From NCBI RefSeq assembly GCF_947179115.1, contig NZ_CAMXCI010000005.1:139842-203841 (forward strand): a stretch of 64,000 nt of DNA. Reading direction: 5' to 3'. Below the pieces are notes generated by a model that saw nothing but the letters and a program-made list of their open reading frames with translations, did no database searches and had not been told where the DNA came from. Made by a program: the position numbers and the translations under genes. Below, in pieces: positions 53,619 to 63,129 of this stretch. The stretch is from Commensalibacter papalotli (lineage in GTDB: Bacteria > Pseudomonadota > Alphaproteobacteria > Acetobacterales > Acetobacteraceae). Position 1 is the first letter of the stretch. Each line of letters starts with the position of its first letter.

Positions 53619-55373
53619 ATGAATTTAAAAGCATCTTTTTTTCGGTCTGTTCTTGTTGCAACTGTATGTTTCCCTTTTATAGGAGAACATGCAGAAGCTC
53701 AAACTACGCCTCCCCCCGTTTCCCCTCAAAGCTTTAATCAATATCAGCAATATTTACAGCATAAAGAACGGCAACAACTTATGGAGGGACTTCCCCCTCC
53801 ATCTAGTAATGTTCAGATCAATCAAAATAGGCATAATGATGCTCAAACTGAACATTGTGTGACCATTCAATCCATTGAAGTGGTAAATGCAAATAACATC
53901 TCCTCATCAACCATTCAAAATATTACTAAACCATGGCAAAATAAATGTATGAGCCTTGGGGATATGAATTCTATCTTAAATAAAATCAATAAAGCTTATA
54001 TCGACAAAGGCTTTGTCACAACAAGAGCCTACCTACCTCAACAAGATCTAAAACAAGGCACGTTACATATTGTCGTTATTGGAGGGAAAGTCCAAGGGTT
54101 TCAATTCCATGGAATATCACAAAGCAACCATGAGACCATGGCCTTTCCGTGGGTTAAAGGAGGCATACTTAATCTGAAAGATTTGGAACAAGGGATTGAT
54201 CAGATGAACCGCCTTCCTGATTGGAGTGCATCAATGAAGATTGCTCCAGGAGATGAACCAGGAACCTCTATCGTTAATATCAATGCCAATAATCCAGGCA
54301 TTTTACACGGACAAGTTTCGACAGATAATAACGGTCAAAGCTATTCTGGAAGAACCATTGGTAGAACGATTTTAACTGCTGAAGATTTGTTTGGATTATT
54401 AGATATGTGGTCTGTTGAATATGACCATTCTTTAAATAATCGTCAAAGCGATCGACATAACTCCTTCTTTACCGCAGAAGGGTCTATCCCTCTTGGGCCA
54501 TGGACATTCTTTGGTGGATGGTATCGATATGACGATTTTTATCATGTTGATTATGCTTGGCAAGGGCGTGGACGTTTTGATTCAACTAATAAAGATTTTC
54601 ATATCGGTGCTTCACGCGTTGTTGCACGAAACTCAATTGGGGTGACAACTTTACAAGCAACCTATGAATTAAAATCCTTTGATAGCTATATTGAGCATTC
54701 CCGCATTGGAACACAAAGCGCTAGACTTTCTTCGTTAAACCTAAATGCCAGTGAATCGATGCGTATTTGGGGGGGTGCATGGTATGCAAGTCTTGGTATG
54801 AAAATCGGACTTGGTGGGGCTATGGGCACAGAAACATGGACGTACAATCAAGGAACCTATAATCCTCATACTCAATATGTCAAACCCTCTCTAGATATCG
54901 ATGGTTACCAACCCATTGCTCAAGATTTTATGTGGCATACCTCTATTCATGGGGAATATGCGAGCAAGAACCAATATGGTAATGAACAAATGCAAATTGG
55001 GGGTCCTTATACCGTTAGAGGGTTCTTAAAACAAACCATGATGGGAAATGCTGGGGTTTATATGCGTAATGACCTTTCATGGTCTTTACCTACTAATGAA
55101 ATGCATTGTGATGCTTATCAAATTTTTTGTAATCAATTAATTAAAGGCACTGAACTTTACGGAATCTTTGATGTAGGCATGACGAGAGGTGTTTTTACCT
55201 ATGCTGATATGCCTAAAACCGAAAAAGGCGGCAACCTCGTCGGTGCAGGATTAGGTATCCGTAAAACAGCAGGCACTATCTTCTGGAATGCTTCTGCAAC
55301 TCACGCGCTTACAACCGCAGGTCTTCCTCCAGAAGGATGGATCGCTATGTTCAGTATAGGTGTCAGATTATAA
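53619..55373 (+). CDS. TPS outer-membrane transporter TpsB (ShlB/FhaC/HecB family)
   Basis: 584 aa. Signal peptide (~28 residues, ending AEAQ), a Pro/Gln-rich plug-helix region, two POTRA domains (residues ~85-230: CVTIQSIEVVNANNIS; INKAYIDKGFVTTRAYLP) and a 16-strand barrel with the L6 tip motif VRGF (in GPYTVRGFLKQ). It is the Omp85-superfamily exporter of the divergent TpsA. A longer frame starts at TTG 53601; ATG at 53619 is preferred. Confidence 0.95.
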   Translation: MNLKASFFRSVLVATVCFPFIGEHAEAQTTPPPVSPQSFNQYQQYLQHKERQQLMEGLPPPSSNVQINQNRHNDAQTEHCVTIQSIEVVNANNISSSTIQNITKPWQNKCMSLGDMNSILNKINKAYIDKGFVTTRAYLPQQDLKQGTLHIVVIGGKVQGFQFHGISQSNHETMAFPWVKGGILNLKDLEQGIDQMNRLPDWSASMKIAPGDEPGTSIVNINANNPGILHGQVSTDNNGQSYSGRTIGRTILTAEDLFGLLDMWSVEYDHSLNNRQSDRHNSFFTAEGSIPLGPWTFFGGWYRYDDFYHVDYAWQGRGRFDSTNKDFHIGASRVVARNSIGVTTLQATYELKSFDSYIEHSRIGTQSARLSSLNLNASESMRIWGGAWYASLGMKIGLGGAMGTETWTYNQGTYNPHTQYVKPSLDIDGYQPIAQDFMWHTSIHGEYASKNQYGNEQMQIGGPYTVRGFLKQTMMGNAGVYMRNDLSWSLPTNEMHCDAYQIFCNQLIKGTELYGIFDVGMTRGVFTYADMPKTEKGGNLVGAGLGIRKTAGTIFWNASATHALTTAGLPPEGWIAMFSIGVRL

Positions 55374-55381
55374 TAAAAATA

Positions 55382-55411
55382 AAACTTATCCACATTTTTG
55401 TGGGTAAGTTT
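55382..55411 (+). terminator. Likely terminator after tpsB
   Basis: A 13-bp stem with one T-G pair (AAACTTATCCACA / TGTGGGTAAGTTT) and a TTTT loop, 8 bp past the tpsB stop. No long T run follows. Confidence 0.6.
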
Positions 55412-55499
55412 AACCATAATCTGAATTTTCGATAATATCTACAAATAATCGATAATTAAAGAAATCTGTAATATTTTTATGATGTAAAGGAGCTAGTCT

Positions 55500-55732
55500 A
55501 TGAAGACAGATGTTATGACATTTAAAGTTGAAGCAGAATTAAGGAGAATTTTAAAGCTGTTGCAGCTCGTAATGATCGACCAGCAGCTCAAGTCATTAGA
55601 GAATTAATGCGAGAATATGTTTCTAGAAATAAAGAGCCTAATGCACTAACACTTGAATCAATGCGTAAGTCAGAACGTGGAGAAGATTTACATACAGCAA
55701 AAGATGAAAGCGGTAATAGAGCTTATCGTTAA
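55500..55732 (+). pseudogene. Decayed RHH antitoxin gene (RelB/DinJ-like)
   Basis: ATG start MKTDVMTFKVEAEL, then loss of one A near 55541 shifts the frame. The correct frame continues NFKAVAARNDRPAAQVIRELMREYVSRNKEPNALTLESMRKSERGEDLHTAKDESGNRAYR. This is a ribbon-helix-helix antitoxin apart from the single deletion. Confidence 0.75.
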
Positions 55733-55818
55733 TGATTTATCATTGTTCAGATGAAATTACAGTGCATTTTGAATCCACAGGCACTCATTCAGATTTATTT
55801 GGTAAATTCTATAATTAA
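55732..55818 (+). pseudogene. Remnant of the cognate YafQ/RelE-type toxin (C-terminus only)
   Basis: 28 codons overlapping the antitoxin stop by TAATG. HCSDEITVHFESTGTHSDLFGK matches the C-terminal end of YafQ-like toxins (..LTRTGTHSDLF). The catalytic body is deleted. Confidence 0.65.
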
Positions 55819-56002
55819 TGAATAAATATTTTGACGTTTTGACTATAAAATGAATTATCATTAGCAGTCTGAATAATACAAATAGATTGTATTGTTTTTT
55901 AATCTATCGCATGATGGACGAGATGAAATTCGACCTTCACCCCGTCCCGATAATCGTGCCAATTTCAAATCACATGTTTACCGTTGTGTTGGAATTTATA
56001 AC

Positions 56003-56422
56003 ATGAATAATCAATCACAAAGAATACGCAAAATTATTTATGATACTATTTATAAAGAAAGTAGTAACGAAACACAAAATTTTGACCCAAATCTAAATCT
56101 TGATTTTAATGGAATCTACGCAGAATCTTTCATATATGAGTGTGCAAAAGCTATTCAATTACCTAATGAATATGTAGAAAAATATTTTCTATACAATTTA
56201 TATTTTTTTTAAGAAACGCCTTTTACAGGTTTTATATTAATAATGCGTGGATTAACTGGATTATTAAATAAATTATTTAGTAATTACTTTAAATAAGTAG
56301 AAGAAAAAGAACCCATTACGGCGCAACAATTTGCAGACATAATGATTGAAATCTGGAAAAAATATCAAGCAGATATGGGAAACAATGTTGAATGTGATCC
56401 TTTTACCTTATTAAAGTCATAA
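56003..56422 (+). pseudogene. Broken paralogue of the following unknown gene
   Basis: MNNQSQRIRKIIYDTIYKES... to LPNEYVEKYFLYNLYFF aligns with the first ~75 residues of the next gene (LPREYIVNRFPYGKYF). Stops follow, and a later frame gives EPITAQQFADIMIEIWKKYQAD, matching its C-terminal LTALQFADIMIDIWEQYQ. The middle is frameshifted. The first ORF alone could still make a ~69-aa protein. Upstream, in frame, is an unexplained stretch RDEIRPSPRPDNRANFKSHVYRC (55930-55990). Confidence 0.6.
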
Positions 56423-56429
56423 CATAACT

Positions 56430-56867
56430 ATGAATATAAAAGACAATTTGCAGTATAAAATTTATAAAGTAATTATAGATGAATGCTGTGATAAAGGTGA
56501 TACTTTTTACCCAAATATGATTATTAATAGTGGAAAAAATAGTGTTTCTGGTGAGGACGCTGATTTCTTAATCTTTTATAGTGCAGACGTTATAAATTTA
56601 CCAAGAGAATATATTGTCAATCGTTTTCCATATGGAAAATATTTTGAAAAAGAAGATAACCCTTTACTTATACTCCTTATTCCAATTTTTATTATCTATT
56701 ACGTTACACTGTCTATATATAGACAAGCTAAAAACAGCATTTTACGTTTATTAAAACGCCCAACCGTTAAATATACAGTTAACGGAAAACCTCCGTTAAC
56801 TGCCTTACAATTTGCAGATATTATGATTGATATTTGGGAGCAATATCAAAAAGAAAATAAAAAATAG
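56430..56867 (+). CDS. Unknown small membrane protein (145 aa)
   Basis: No family recognised. A soluble N-terminal half (KVIIDECCDKGDTFYPN, INLPREYIVNRFPYGKYF) is followed by one strong membrane segment (LLILLIPIFIIYYVTLSIY, residues ~79-97), a basic stretch and a conserved amphipathic end (LTALQFADIMIDIWEQYQKEN). It has a broken paralogue just upstream. Position at the edge of the tps island and duplication suggest an accessory or immunity-like gene, but that is only an inference. Confidence 0.6.
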   Translation: MNIKDNLQYKIYKVIIDECCDKGDTFYPNMIINSGKNSVSGEDADFLIFYSADVINLPREYIVNRFPYGKYFEKEDNPLLILLIPIFIIYYVTLSIYRQAKNSILRLLKRPTVKYTVNGKPPLTALQFADIMIDIWEQYQKENKK

Positions 56868-57062
56868 AATATTCTATTATCTCCAAAAAAGAGATCTATA
56901 AGGTAATAAGAAATATATCTACTCTGATGTTACTGAATGAATGGCAAACCATGTAAAATCAGCTATGGACATTACTTTTAAAACAATAAAGGCGATTCCT
57001 GAAATATTTTTATAATTAGAATTCTAACTCTGATCATCATTGACAAAAATTCAACAACTCAT

Positions 57063-57094
57063 AAAAAAGGAAGCCTTATTAGCTTCCTTTTTTT
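57063..57094 (-). terminator. Terminator of the pqi operon
   Basis: GGAAGC/GCTTCC extended by A6/T7 arms, 7-nt loop, 34 bp past the pqiC stop; works on either strand. Confidence 0.8.
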
Positions 57095-57127
57095 AAACAT
57101 CTTATTAAATATCTATTAATATTTTAC

Positions 57128-57757
57128 TTATCGTAACGATATATTCATCAAATTTGCAGCCGCAGTATCCGCAATTTCGCCAAGTATCTGACTTAATGCA
57201 ACGACAAGTGCTTGGGTGCTACTATCTGCTGGAACTTTTTCTAATGTTAATAAACGATTAAATTGAGCAGGTTTATCCCCATCAGATCGAATCACCAAAT
57301 CTGCAGTTACTACAGCTTTACCACTTGCATCTTGGTTAAATCTGGAAATATCCATTTCTACATAGGCTTGCGGTGTTGTTTGTGTTGCTTGATTTTGCAA
57401 GAAAACACGTGCATTAGGCAAGCGTTGGGCCAGATCCAACATCATCACCCGACCAATCATATTGGTAATATTATCTGCCCACGCGTCGGAAGAAGATATT
57501 GTCAGTTTATTATTACTAATCTCTGAAACAATCCGATCTTTATCGAAGAATCCTGCCAAAGATGGTGTTCTTACCTCTATAATAGAAGGATTTGCACTAT
57601 ACGATCTTCCTGGTACAGATGATAACGTATAATAAGTTGGTCCTGAGTTACTACATGCTGTTAACAAGCTGCCAGAAACGGCTAAAACTGATCCACCCAT
57701 AACAGTTTTCAAAAGGTGGCGGCGTGATAATATGTTTTTCTTACTAAAATATTTCAT
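57128..57757 (-). CDS. pqiC: ABC-type transport auxiliary lipoprotein PqiC
   Basis: 209 aa. N-terminus RRHLLKTVMGGSVLAVSGSLLTAC: a lipobox (LTAC) after an RR-containing signal, so possibly Tat-exported. Then YYTLSSVPG and IIEVRTPSLAGFFDKDRIV, the ABC_trans_aux start. Outer-membrane partner of PqiB in lipid transport. Its ATG overlaps the pqiB stop (TAATG). Confidence 0.88.
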   Translation of the reverse strand: MKYFSKKNILSRRHLLKTVMGGSVLAVSGSLLTACSNSGPTYYTLSSVPGRSYSANPSIIEVRTPSLAGFFDKDRIVSEISNNKLTISSSDAWADNITNMIGRVMMLDLAQRLPNARVFLQNQATQTTPQAYVEMDISRFNQDASGKAVVTADLVIRSDGDKPAQFNRLLTLEKVPADSSTQALVVALSQILGEIADTAAANLMNISLR

Positions 57758-59445
57758 TATTTACGTCCTGTTATAAGGGCTGATGGGTGCTGAGTCATAA
57801 AGTCGCTCAAGAAGCGTAAAGATCTAGCAGTTTCACTGAGCTGTACGATCATGCTTTGCAAATTACGATTAAAATCTGTATCCCCACCATAGCTGGCCAA
57901 GAGCTTATTTGCATTCTTCAGAGTTTGATCTAACTGACGACTCATCTCAGGCAATTGTTTCATTAACGGTGTTGCTCCTTGATTAAGTTTCTTACTCAGA
58001 TCACTCATATTCTGCATTGTTTGACGCATTGCTTTCAATGTTTTCGCAACATCTGGGCTATTAAGCTTATCATCTGTATGTGCCAATAAATTATTTATAT
58101 TCTCTCCCATTTGATCCAATGGCATTGCCGCAATCTTAGACGCAACCGTGGACATAGACGCCATTATACCATCCATACCACCAGCTTGACTTGGGATAAC
58201 CAAAGTATTCCCCTCTGTTTGGGGCGCAATTGGTTTTTTCATATCAACAAAATTTAACGCAATTAAAGAGCTGCCAAATAAGAAATTATCACTTGCAACG
58301 GTTGCCTTCATTCCATTAGCAATCAACGATTTCGTAATCAAAGCCAAAGTCGCAGCGTCATATTTCTTTTGAAAGGTAAATACACGGTTCGGTTGAATAT
58401 CCATTGTAATTTTTGCGCGTGTTTGTTTTGCCTTAGCATCAATAATTAATGAAACATCCTTTACGGTGCCAATTTGCAAACCAAACAAGGTTACACGGCT
58501 GCCTTTTGATAATCCTTTAACCGAAGAAGTTACATAAGTCACAAGCGGAACGTTGTCATGATAACGTGAATTTTCCGCAGCTTCTTGGTCAGAATATAAA
58601 ATAAATTGTGTATCCGCTGGAATAAGTTCTTCTTTTCTAGATTCTTTTCCAGCGGCAATTAAAGGACGATCAAGCTCGTCAAAAGCAATCCCTCCAGACA
58701 TTAACGCCTGCATAGATTGTAACTGAACATTCAATCCTGTCGCACCAAAACCTAATTTAATACCAGACACATTCCAAAAAGCACTCGTATGGTGCAAATA
58801 ACTATCATATGGCTTCTTTACGAAAATATGTAATAAAATTGGTCCTACACCACCAGCAGGCATATCATAGTTCAGGACTTCGCCTACTACAATGTCACGA
58901 TAAAAAACTGGAGCACCTTCGCCCAAAGATCCTAAATTATCTGTCGCTAGCACATAAGTTGTTCCAGGTTGACCAGATCTCACACCAGGGGGAGATTCTA
59001 AACCAACAAAATAACGTTGTTTTTTCCCTGATTTATAATTACCTGGATCAAATGCAATATACGCACCACTAATTAACGTTTCTAAACCAGAAATACTTGC
59101 ACCATTAAATCGAGGCCTTACGACCCAAAAACGCGCTTTATCAGTAATCACAGAAGATGCCCTGCCAGTCATAGCAATCTGAACATCCACATGGCGCATA
59201 TCTTTACTTAACGAAACACTTTTAACTGTACCAAGAACAACAGATTTACTTTTGACCTGTGTTTGGCCACTAACAATTCCGTCTGCTGTTTCAAAAGAAA
59301 TCGTAATCGTTGGACCCGCATTGGAAATAGCTTTCCAACCCAGGTAAATTGCTAAGATAGCAACGATAATAGGAACAACCCAAACCAAAGAAAATTTGAT
59401 TTTGCGAGAAGTAGCCAAAGGAGCCTGATTATTATTTTGAGACAT
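57757..59445 (-). CDS. pqiB: Intermembrane lipid transport protein PqiB (MCE family)
   Basis: 562 aa. One N-terminal membrane helix (LVWVVPIIVAILAIYLGW), then three MCE domains (starting near residues 45, 160 and 290; e.g. ITISFETADGIVSGQTQVKSKSVVLGTVKSV) and a C-terminal helical coil region (~440-550). In E. coli, PqiB hexamers form a tunnel across the periplasm for lipids. Confidence 0.93.
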   Translation of the reverse strand: MSQNNNQAPLATSRKIKFSLVWVVPIIVAILAIYLGWKAISNAGPTITISFETADGIVSGQTQVKSKSVVLGTVKSVSLSKDMRHVDVQIAMTGRASSVITDKARFWVVRPRFNGASISGLETLISGAYIAFDPGNYKSGKKQRYFVGLESPPGVRSGQPGTTYVLATDNLGSLGEGAPVFYRDIVVGEVLNYDMPAGGVGPILLHIFVKKPYDSYLHHTSAFWNVSGIKLGFGATGLNVQLQSMQALMSGGIAFDELDRPLIAAGKESRKEELIPADTQFILYSDQEAAENSRYHDNVPLVTYVTSSVKGLSKGSRVTLFGLQIGTVKDVSLIIDAKAKQTRAKITMDIQPNRVFTFQKKYDAATLALITKSLIANGMKATVASDNFLFGSSLIALNFVDMKKPIAPQTEGNTLVIPSQAGGMDGIMASMSTVASKIAAMPLDQMGENINNLLAHTDDKLNSPDVAKTLKAMRQTMQNMSDLSKKLNQGATPLMKQLPEMSRQLDQTLKNANKLLASYGGDTDFNRNLQSMIVQLSETARSLRFLSDFMTQHPSALITGRK

Positions 59446-59504
59446 ATTTCTATTTACTTAATGTTTATAAGATAATGAATATAGGATGATTCATTTTCTA
59501 ATTT

Positions 59505-60848
59505 TTACTTTTTTTGATCATTTTCGGAACTATTCATTCCAGCATAATCCCACATTAATCGAGGATCAAATACATCTGCTGCAAATATCGTAATCACAAC
59601 GACTGCTGCAAACATTAAAATACCAACATGCGCATGTACTGTTGCCAATGCATCAAAATGAATTAATGCTATCAAAATGGAAATCATAAAAACATCAATC
59701 ATTGACCATCTGCCGATAAAAGTAATAACGCGGAATAGTTTAGACCTCATCGTCAGCCATTTTTTGGATCGCATTAAACTGGCACCAATCATTACCCCTA
59801 TTCCAGATATCTTTAAAACAGGAACTGCGATACTGGCGACAAATACCAATAAAGCTAAAGGCACCATCTGACTTTGCCATAATTCAACAACACCACCAAA
59901 AATCCGATGATTACTTGTCTTACCCATCATCGTCATGCTCATGATAGGGTATAAATTTGCAGGTATATAAAAAATAAAAGCTGCAAATAATAATGCCAAC
60001 GATCGATTAAGACTATTGGTTTTACGTTTGTGAATTTTCTTTCCACATCTTGGACAAACGCCGATTTGTCCCTCTTCAGCAATCACAGTATTCGTAGCAA
60101 AAACAAGACTACAACATTCACAAGACGCTAAATGATTATTTTCGGGCAGTTGATCAAAATGATGCGGCGCTATATCTACTTGCTTATAATGGAAAATCAT
60201 CGTTTCTTTGATAGCGCAACGTCCCCACAAACCAGCAAAATCAGTGCAAGCATCTGTAATACCCATCGAAATCATTAATAACACCATAGAATATAATGCA
60301 TAATCAATCTCAACATATGCCATTCCCACCAATTTGGTATAGGCAACAAAAATCCCTAAAATATAGACCTCAATCATTGACCATGGACGTAGTAATTTAT
60401 ACCATTGCAATAGCTTAGGGAAAAAAGAAGGTAATTTTTTCAACCGCGAGAAATGTAAAATAGTTAACATTAAACTAATGGTTATAATTGGAAATACCAC
60501 TACCACTAATGCTATTAATAATCCAACAATTCCCAGATCTTGGTGCATAAATTCTATACTACCATCAAGAATACCTAATGAGTTAGTACGTCCATATATA
60601 TTCACTGAAAGCAAAGGAAAAGATACCATCATCACATATAAAATCAGTGATGATAGAGAAAAAGCAAAAGGAACCGCCCATTGCTTACTGACTGGATGAC
60701 GAAACAGCTCTAGACCACACCGTTGACATGCAATCAACTCACCATGCTTTATCTCTGGGTATTTTTGTACCAATCCACAAGATGGGCACTCTATTGCCTG
60801 ATCAACGATGCTTATTGCTTCGTTTAATTCTTTACTCTCCAACAACAA
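59505..60848 (-). CDS. pqiA: Paraquat-inducible protein A (PqiA-type inner-membrane protein)
   Basis: 447 aa. Two homologous halves, each with a zinc-ribbon-like pair of CxxC motifs (CPSCG...CQRCG; CECCS...CPRCG) followed by four membrane helices. The halves share SIEFMHQDLG/VVELWQSQM and PWSMIEVYILG/RWSMIDVFMIS. It is thought to feed lipids to PqiB. First gene of the operon, 59 bp before pqiB. Confidence 0.93.
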   Translation of the reverse strand: MLLESKELNEAISIVDQAIECPSCGLVQKYPEIKHGELIACQRCGLELFRHPVSKQWAVPFAFSLSSLILYVMMVSFPLLSVNIYGRTNSLGILDGSIEFMHQDLGIVGLLIALVVVVFPIITISLMLTILHFSRLKKLPSFFPKLLQWYKLLRPWSMIEVYILGIFVAYTKLVGMAYVEIDYALYSMVLLMISMGITDACTDFAGLWGRCAIKETMIFHYKQVDIAPHHFDQLPENNHLASCECCSLVFATNTVIAEEGQIGVCPRCGKKIHKRKTNSLNRSLALLFAAFIFYIPANLYPIMSMTMMGKTSNHRIFGGVVELWQSQMVPLALLVFVASIAVPVLKISGIGVMIGASLMRSKKWLTMRSKLFRVITFIGRWSMIDVFMISILIALIHFDALATVHAHVGILMFAAVVVITIFAADVFDPRLMWDYAGMNSSENDQKK

Positions 60849-61041
60849 TCTCTCTTAATGAAATAAAATATTCAATAGCCTTATTAAATAGCAACCTGTC
60901 TGTAATACCACTTCATGATATACTTTATAATATATAAGCAAACACGAACATGGTGATAAAATAAAAAATAAACATTAGAAAATTATTTTATCACTCTTGC
61001 AGTCTATGCTCAGCTCCTATATAAAAAAGCACAATGCACAC

Positions 61042-61116
<75 letters not shown>

Positions 61117-61287
61117 TTTTACCCTATATAAAAAAATAACTGCTTTTATTAGCTTGGATCAGATAATACATATATTTTTGGACTTTCCAAGCCTTTTATT
61201 TCCAGAGTTTTCATATCCCTAATTTTTTAATCAAAGCCTATACAATTAGTGTAAAACTTATTTTCTATATATAATGATTTTTAATAA

Positions 61288-61560
61288 TCAATTTGTATAG
61301 GCAATATTTGCTTTTTCAGCCTGCATTTGTAAATCAAGGGCACCTTTGAGTTTTAAAGGTAAAGGCACACCATGATCATCTTGTTGGCAATAATTAGCCG
61401 CTATCTGAAAAGATGGGTGAGTATCGGATGACAACTCTTTGCGTAAGCATCCAACATCACTTTCAAACGGAAGACGACCCATCTCAGGATTGCACCCTCC
61501 TAGTAATAAAAGAGTAAATCCTGATAAAATTATTTTTTTAATCACTTTGTCAAATACCAT
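61288..61560 (-). CDS. Small hypothetical lipoprotein
   Basis: 90 aa from the ATG at 61560. Signal peptide VIKKIILSGFTLLLLGGC with lipobox LGGC, then a short mature part with two more cysteines (GCLRKE, NYCQQ). No family recognised. A longer frame begins at 61593 but would bury the signal peptide. It lies just downstream of the oprB stop-to-start direction, 51 bp away, on the same strand. Confidence 0.65.
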   Translation of the reverse strand: MVFDKVIKKIILSGFTLLLLGGCNPEMGRLPFESDVGCLRKELSSDTHPSFQIAANYCQQDDHGVPLPLKLKGALDLQMQAEKANIAYTN

Positions 61561-61644
61561 TGTTTCATTCGATATGATCGCACTAGATTTCAAGATGCTA
61601 TATAATTTAACGAATTAATTAAAATAGTTTATACAATAGTTTCT

Positions 61645-63042
61645 CTAAAAAGTAACGTTTGTTTTCAAACCAAAAAGCACAGCGTCTTTATAAGTACTTC
61701 TAGTTGCGGCTACATTATGAAAATACTCGAAAATCGGCATCAGCATAACTCCTCTATAGGCTGCAATACCATAGTTAGCTTCAAATAATAAGCTGTTGGT
61801 CTGAACCCCTGGCGCACCATTTAATAAACCATTAAAAATTCCATTCGCTCCAGTAACCTGACCATTATTAATTTGGTATTGTTGTGCGCGACTTAAACCT
61901 CGTGGAACCGTATAATATGTTAACATCAGCCCAAATTGATCATAAGAACGTGCCTTCCAAAAACCACGATCCAACAACCCAATATTATAGAAATCTTTAA
62001 ATGAAGAAGTTGTTGCTGCGTCATGACCATAATTCGCGATAACAAATAAGCCATGATCATCAATAGGATCGTTACGGTAAACCATTTGATCAGCCTGAAT
62101 CCAAAATTGAAAGCGATTATCCTTTTTTCCAGATCCTGTTACTTGAGAAGACCAAGTCTCAAAACGACTACTGTCAATGCCTGTACCCACATGAATATGA
62201 CCAAGAAGATTATCCTTACCAATATCAGGATTATAACCCAATTCAACTGGTACAAAAGCCCCTGTAGTTTGTGAGGTTCCCCAATCCCAACCCGTTCTTC
62301 CCCCTTGAGGCCAAGGAGTACTTTGATACGCCCCTACTTGTATATAAGTCTGAGTTGTTATTTTGTATAAAATACGCCCCCCCCATACAGCACCTGGCCA
62401 ATCAGAGAAACCTTGCTGAGATTGTGTGCTTCGAGGATGCCCACAAGTTGTTAACAACATAAACTGGCAAGCAATCGCACTATGGGCATAATCATCACCA
62501 ACACTCATGCGACCAATTTTTATATCAATATTATCATGCCAAAGTTTTTGTTCGGCGTATAAATCATACATATGCAACAAGCGCGCATAACCGCCACCAT
62601 AAACTTCTTGGGCTTGTATTTGAGAATCTCCAACATAATCGGCACTGGCATTCCGACCCGAACGATTCATAATTATCGCATGGGTTGAAAATCCCTTCCA
62701 ACCTACTAATTTTTCCCAATCTATGTCTAAAGAAAATGCAATTTGTTGAGTAAAGTCAGCACCTTTACGTTTGCCACCACTGACAACACCAGCAGTCTCT
62801 GTAACCCAATTCAACCCTAACTTAATACCATATTGGTCTAAATATTGATTAACCCCACTAAAGAATAACTCTTTAGCCGGATCTGCATCAGAAGGTTTAT
62901 TTGCTATAGGTCTGAGCGTTTCACTTTTTTTAAGCTGTAATGTACGTTGAGCATTTGCATCACTATAAAAAGGAAAAAGCAGAAAAGTACTAATCCCTAT
63001 AATAAAGGATAACTGATACTTACTTTTCTTAAACATTGACAA
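61645..63042 (-). CDS. OprB-family carbohydrate porin
   Basis: 465 aa outer-membrane barrel. Signal peptide to ANAQ, then OprB features: GIKLGLNWVTETAGVVSGG, QIAFSLDIDWEKLVGWKGFSTHAIIMNRSGRN, YEQKLW-like AEQKLWHDNIDIKIGRMSVGDD, and a final aromatic strand ending LKTNVTF. Such porins take up glucose and other sugars across the outer membrane, and are abundant in acetic acid bacteria. A run of 8 G encodes WGG at 62377-62384. Confidence 0.93.
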   Translation of the reverse strand: MSMFKKSKYQLSFIIGISTFLLFPFYSDANAQRTLQLKKSETLRPIANKPSDADPAKELFFSGVNQYLDQYGIKLGLNWVTETAGVVSGGKRKGADFTQQIAFSLDIDWEKLVGWKGFSTHAIIMNRSGRNASADYVGDSQIQAQEVYGGGYARLLHMYDLYAEQKLWHDNIDIKIGRMSVGDDYAHSAIACQFMLLTTCGHPRSTQSQQGFSDWPGAVWGGRILYKITTQTYIQVGAYQSTPWPQGGRTGWDWGTSQTTGAFVPVELGYNPDIGKDNLLGHIHVGTGIDSSRFETWSSQVTGSGKKDNRFQFWIQADQMVYRNDPIDDHGLFVIANYGHDAATTSSFKDFYNIGLLDRGFWKARSYDQFGLMLTYYTVPRGLSRAQQYQINNGQVTGANGIFNGLLNGAPGVQTNSLLFEANYGIAAYRGVMLMPIFEYFHNVAATRSTYKDAVLFGLKTNVTF

Positions 63043-63129
63043 AAACCCATACCAAATTCATTTCTAGATGAGAAATACAAATTAAAAGATTTTTGTCAAA
63101 TAAAAATAATGTGAACGAAACATATTCAC

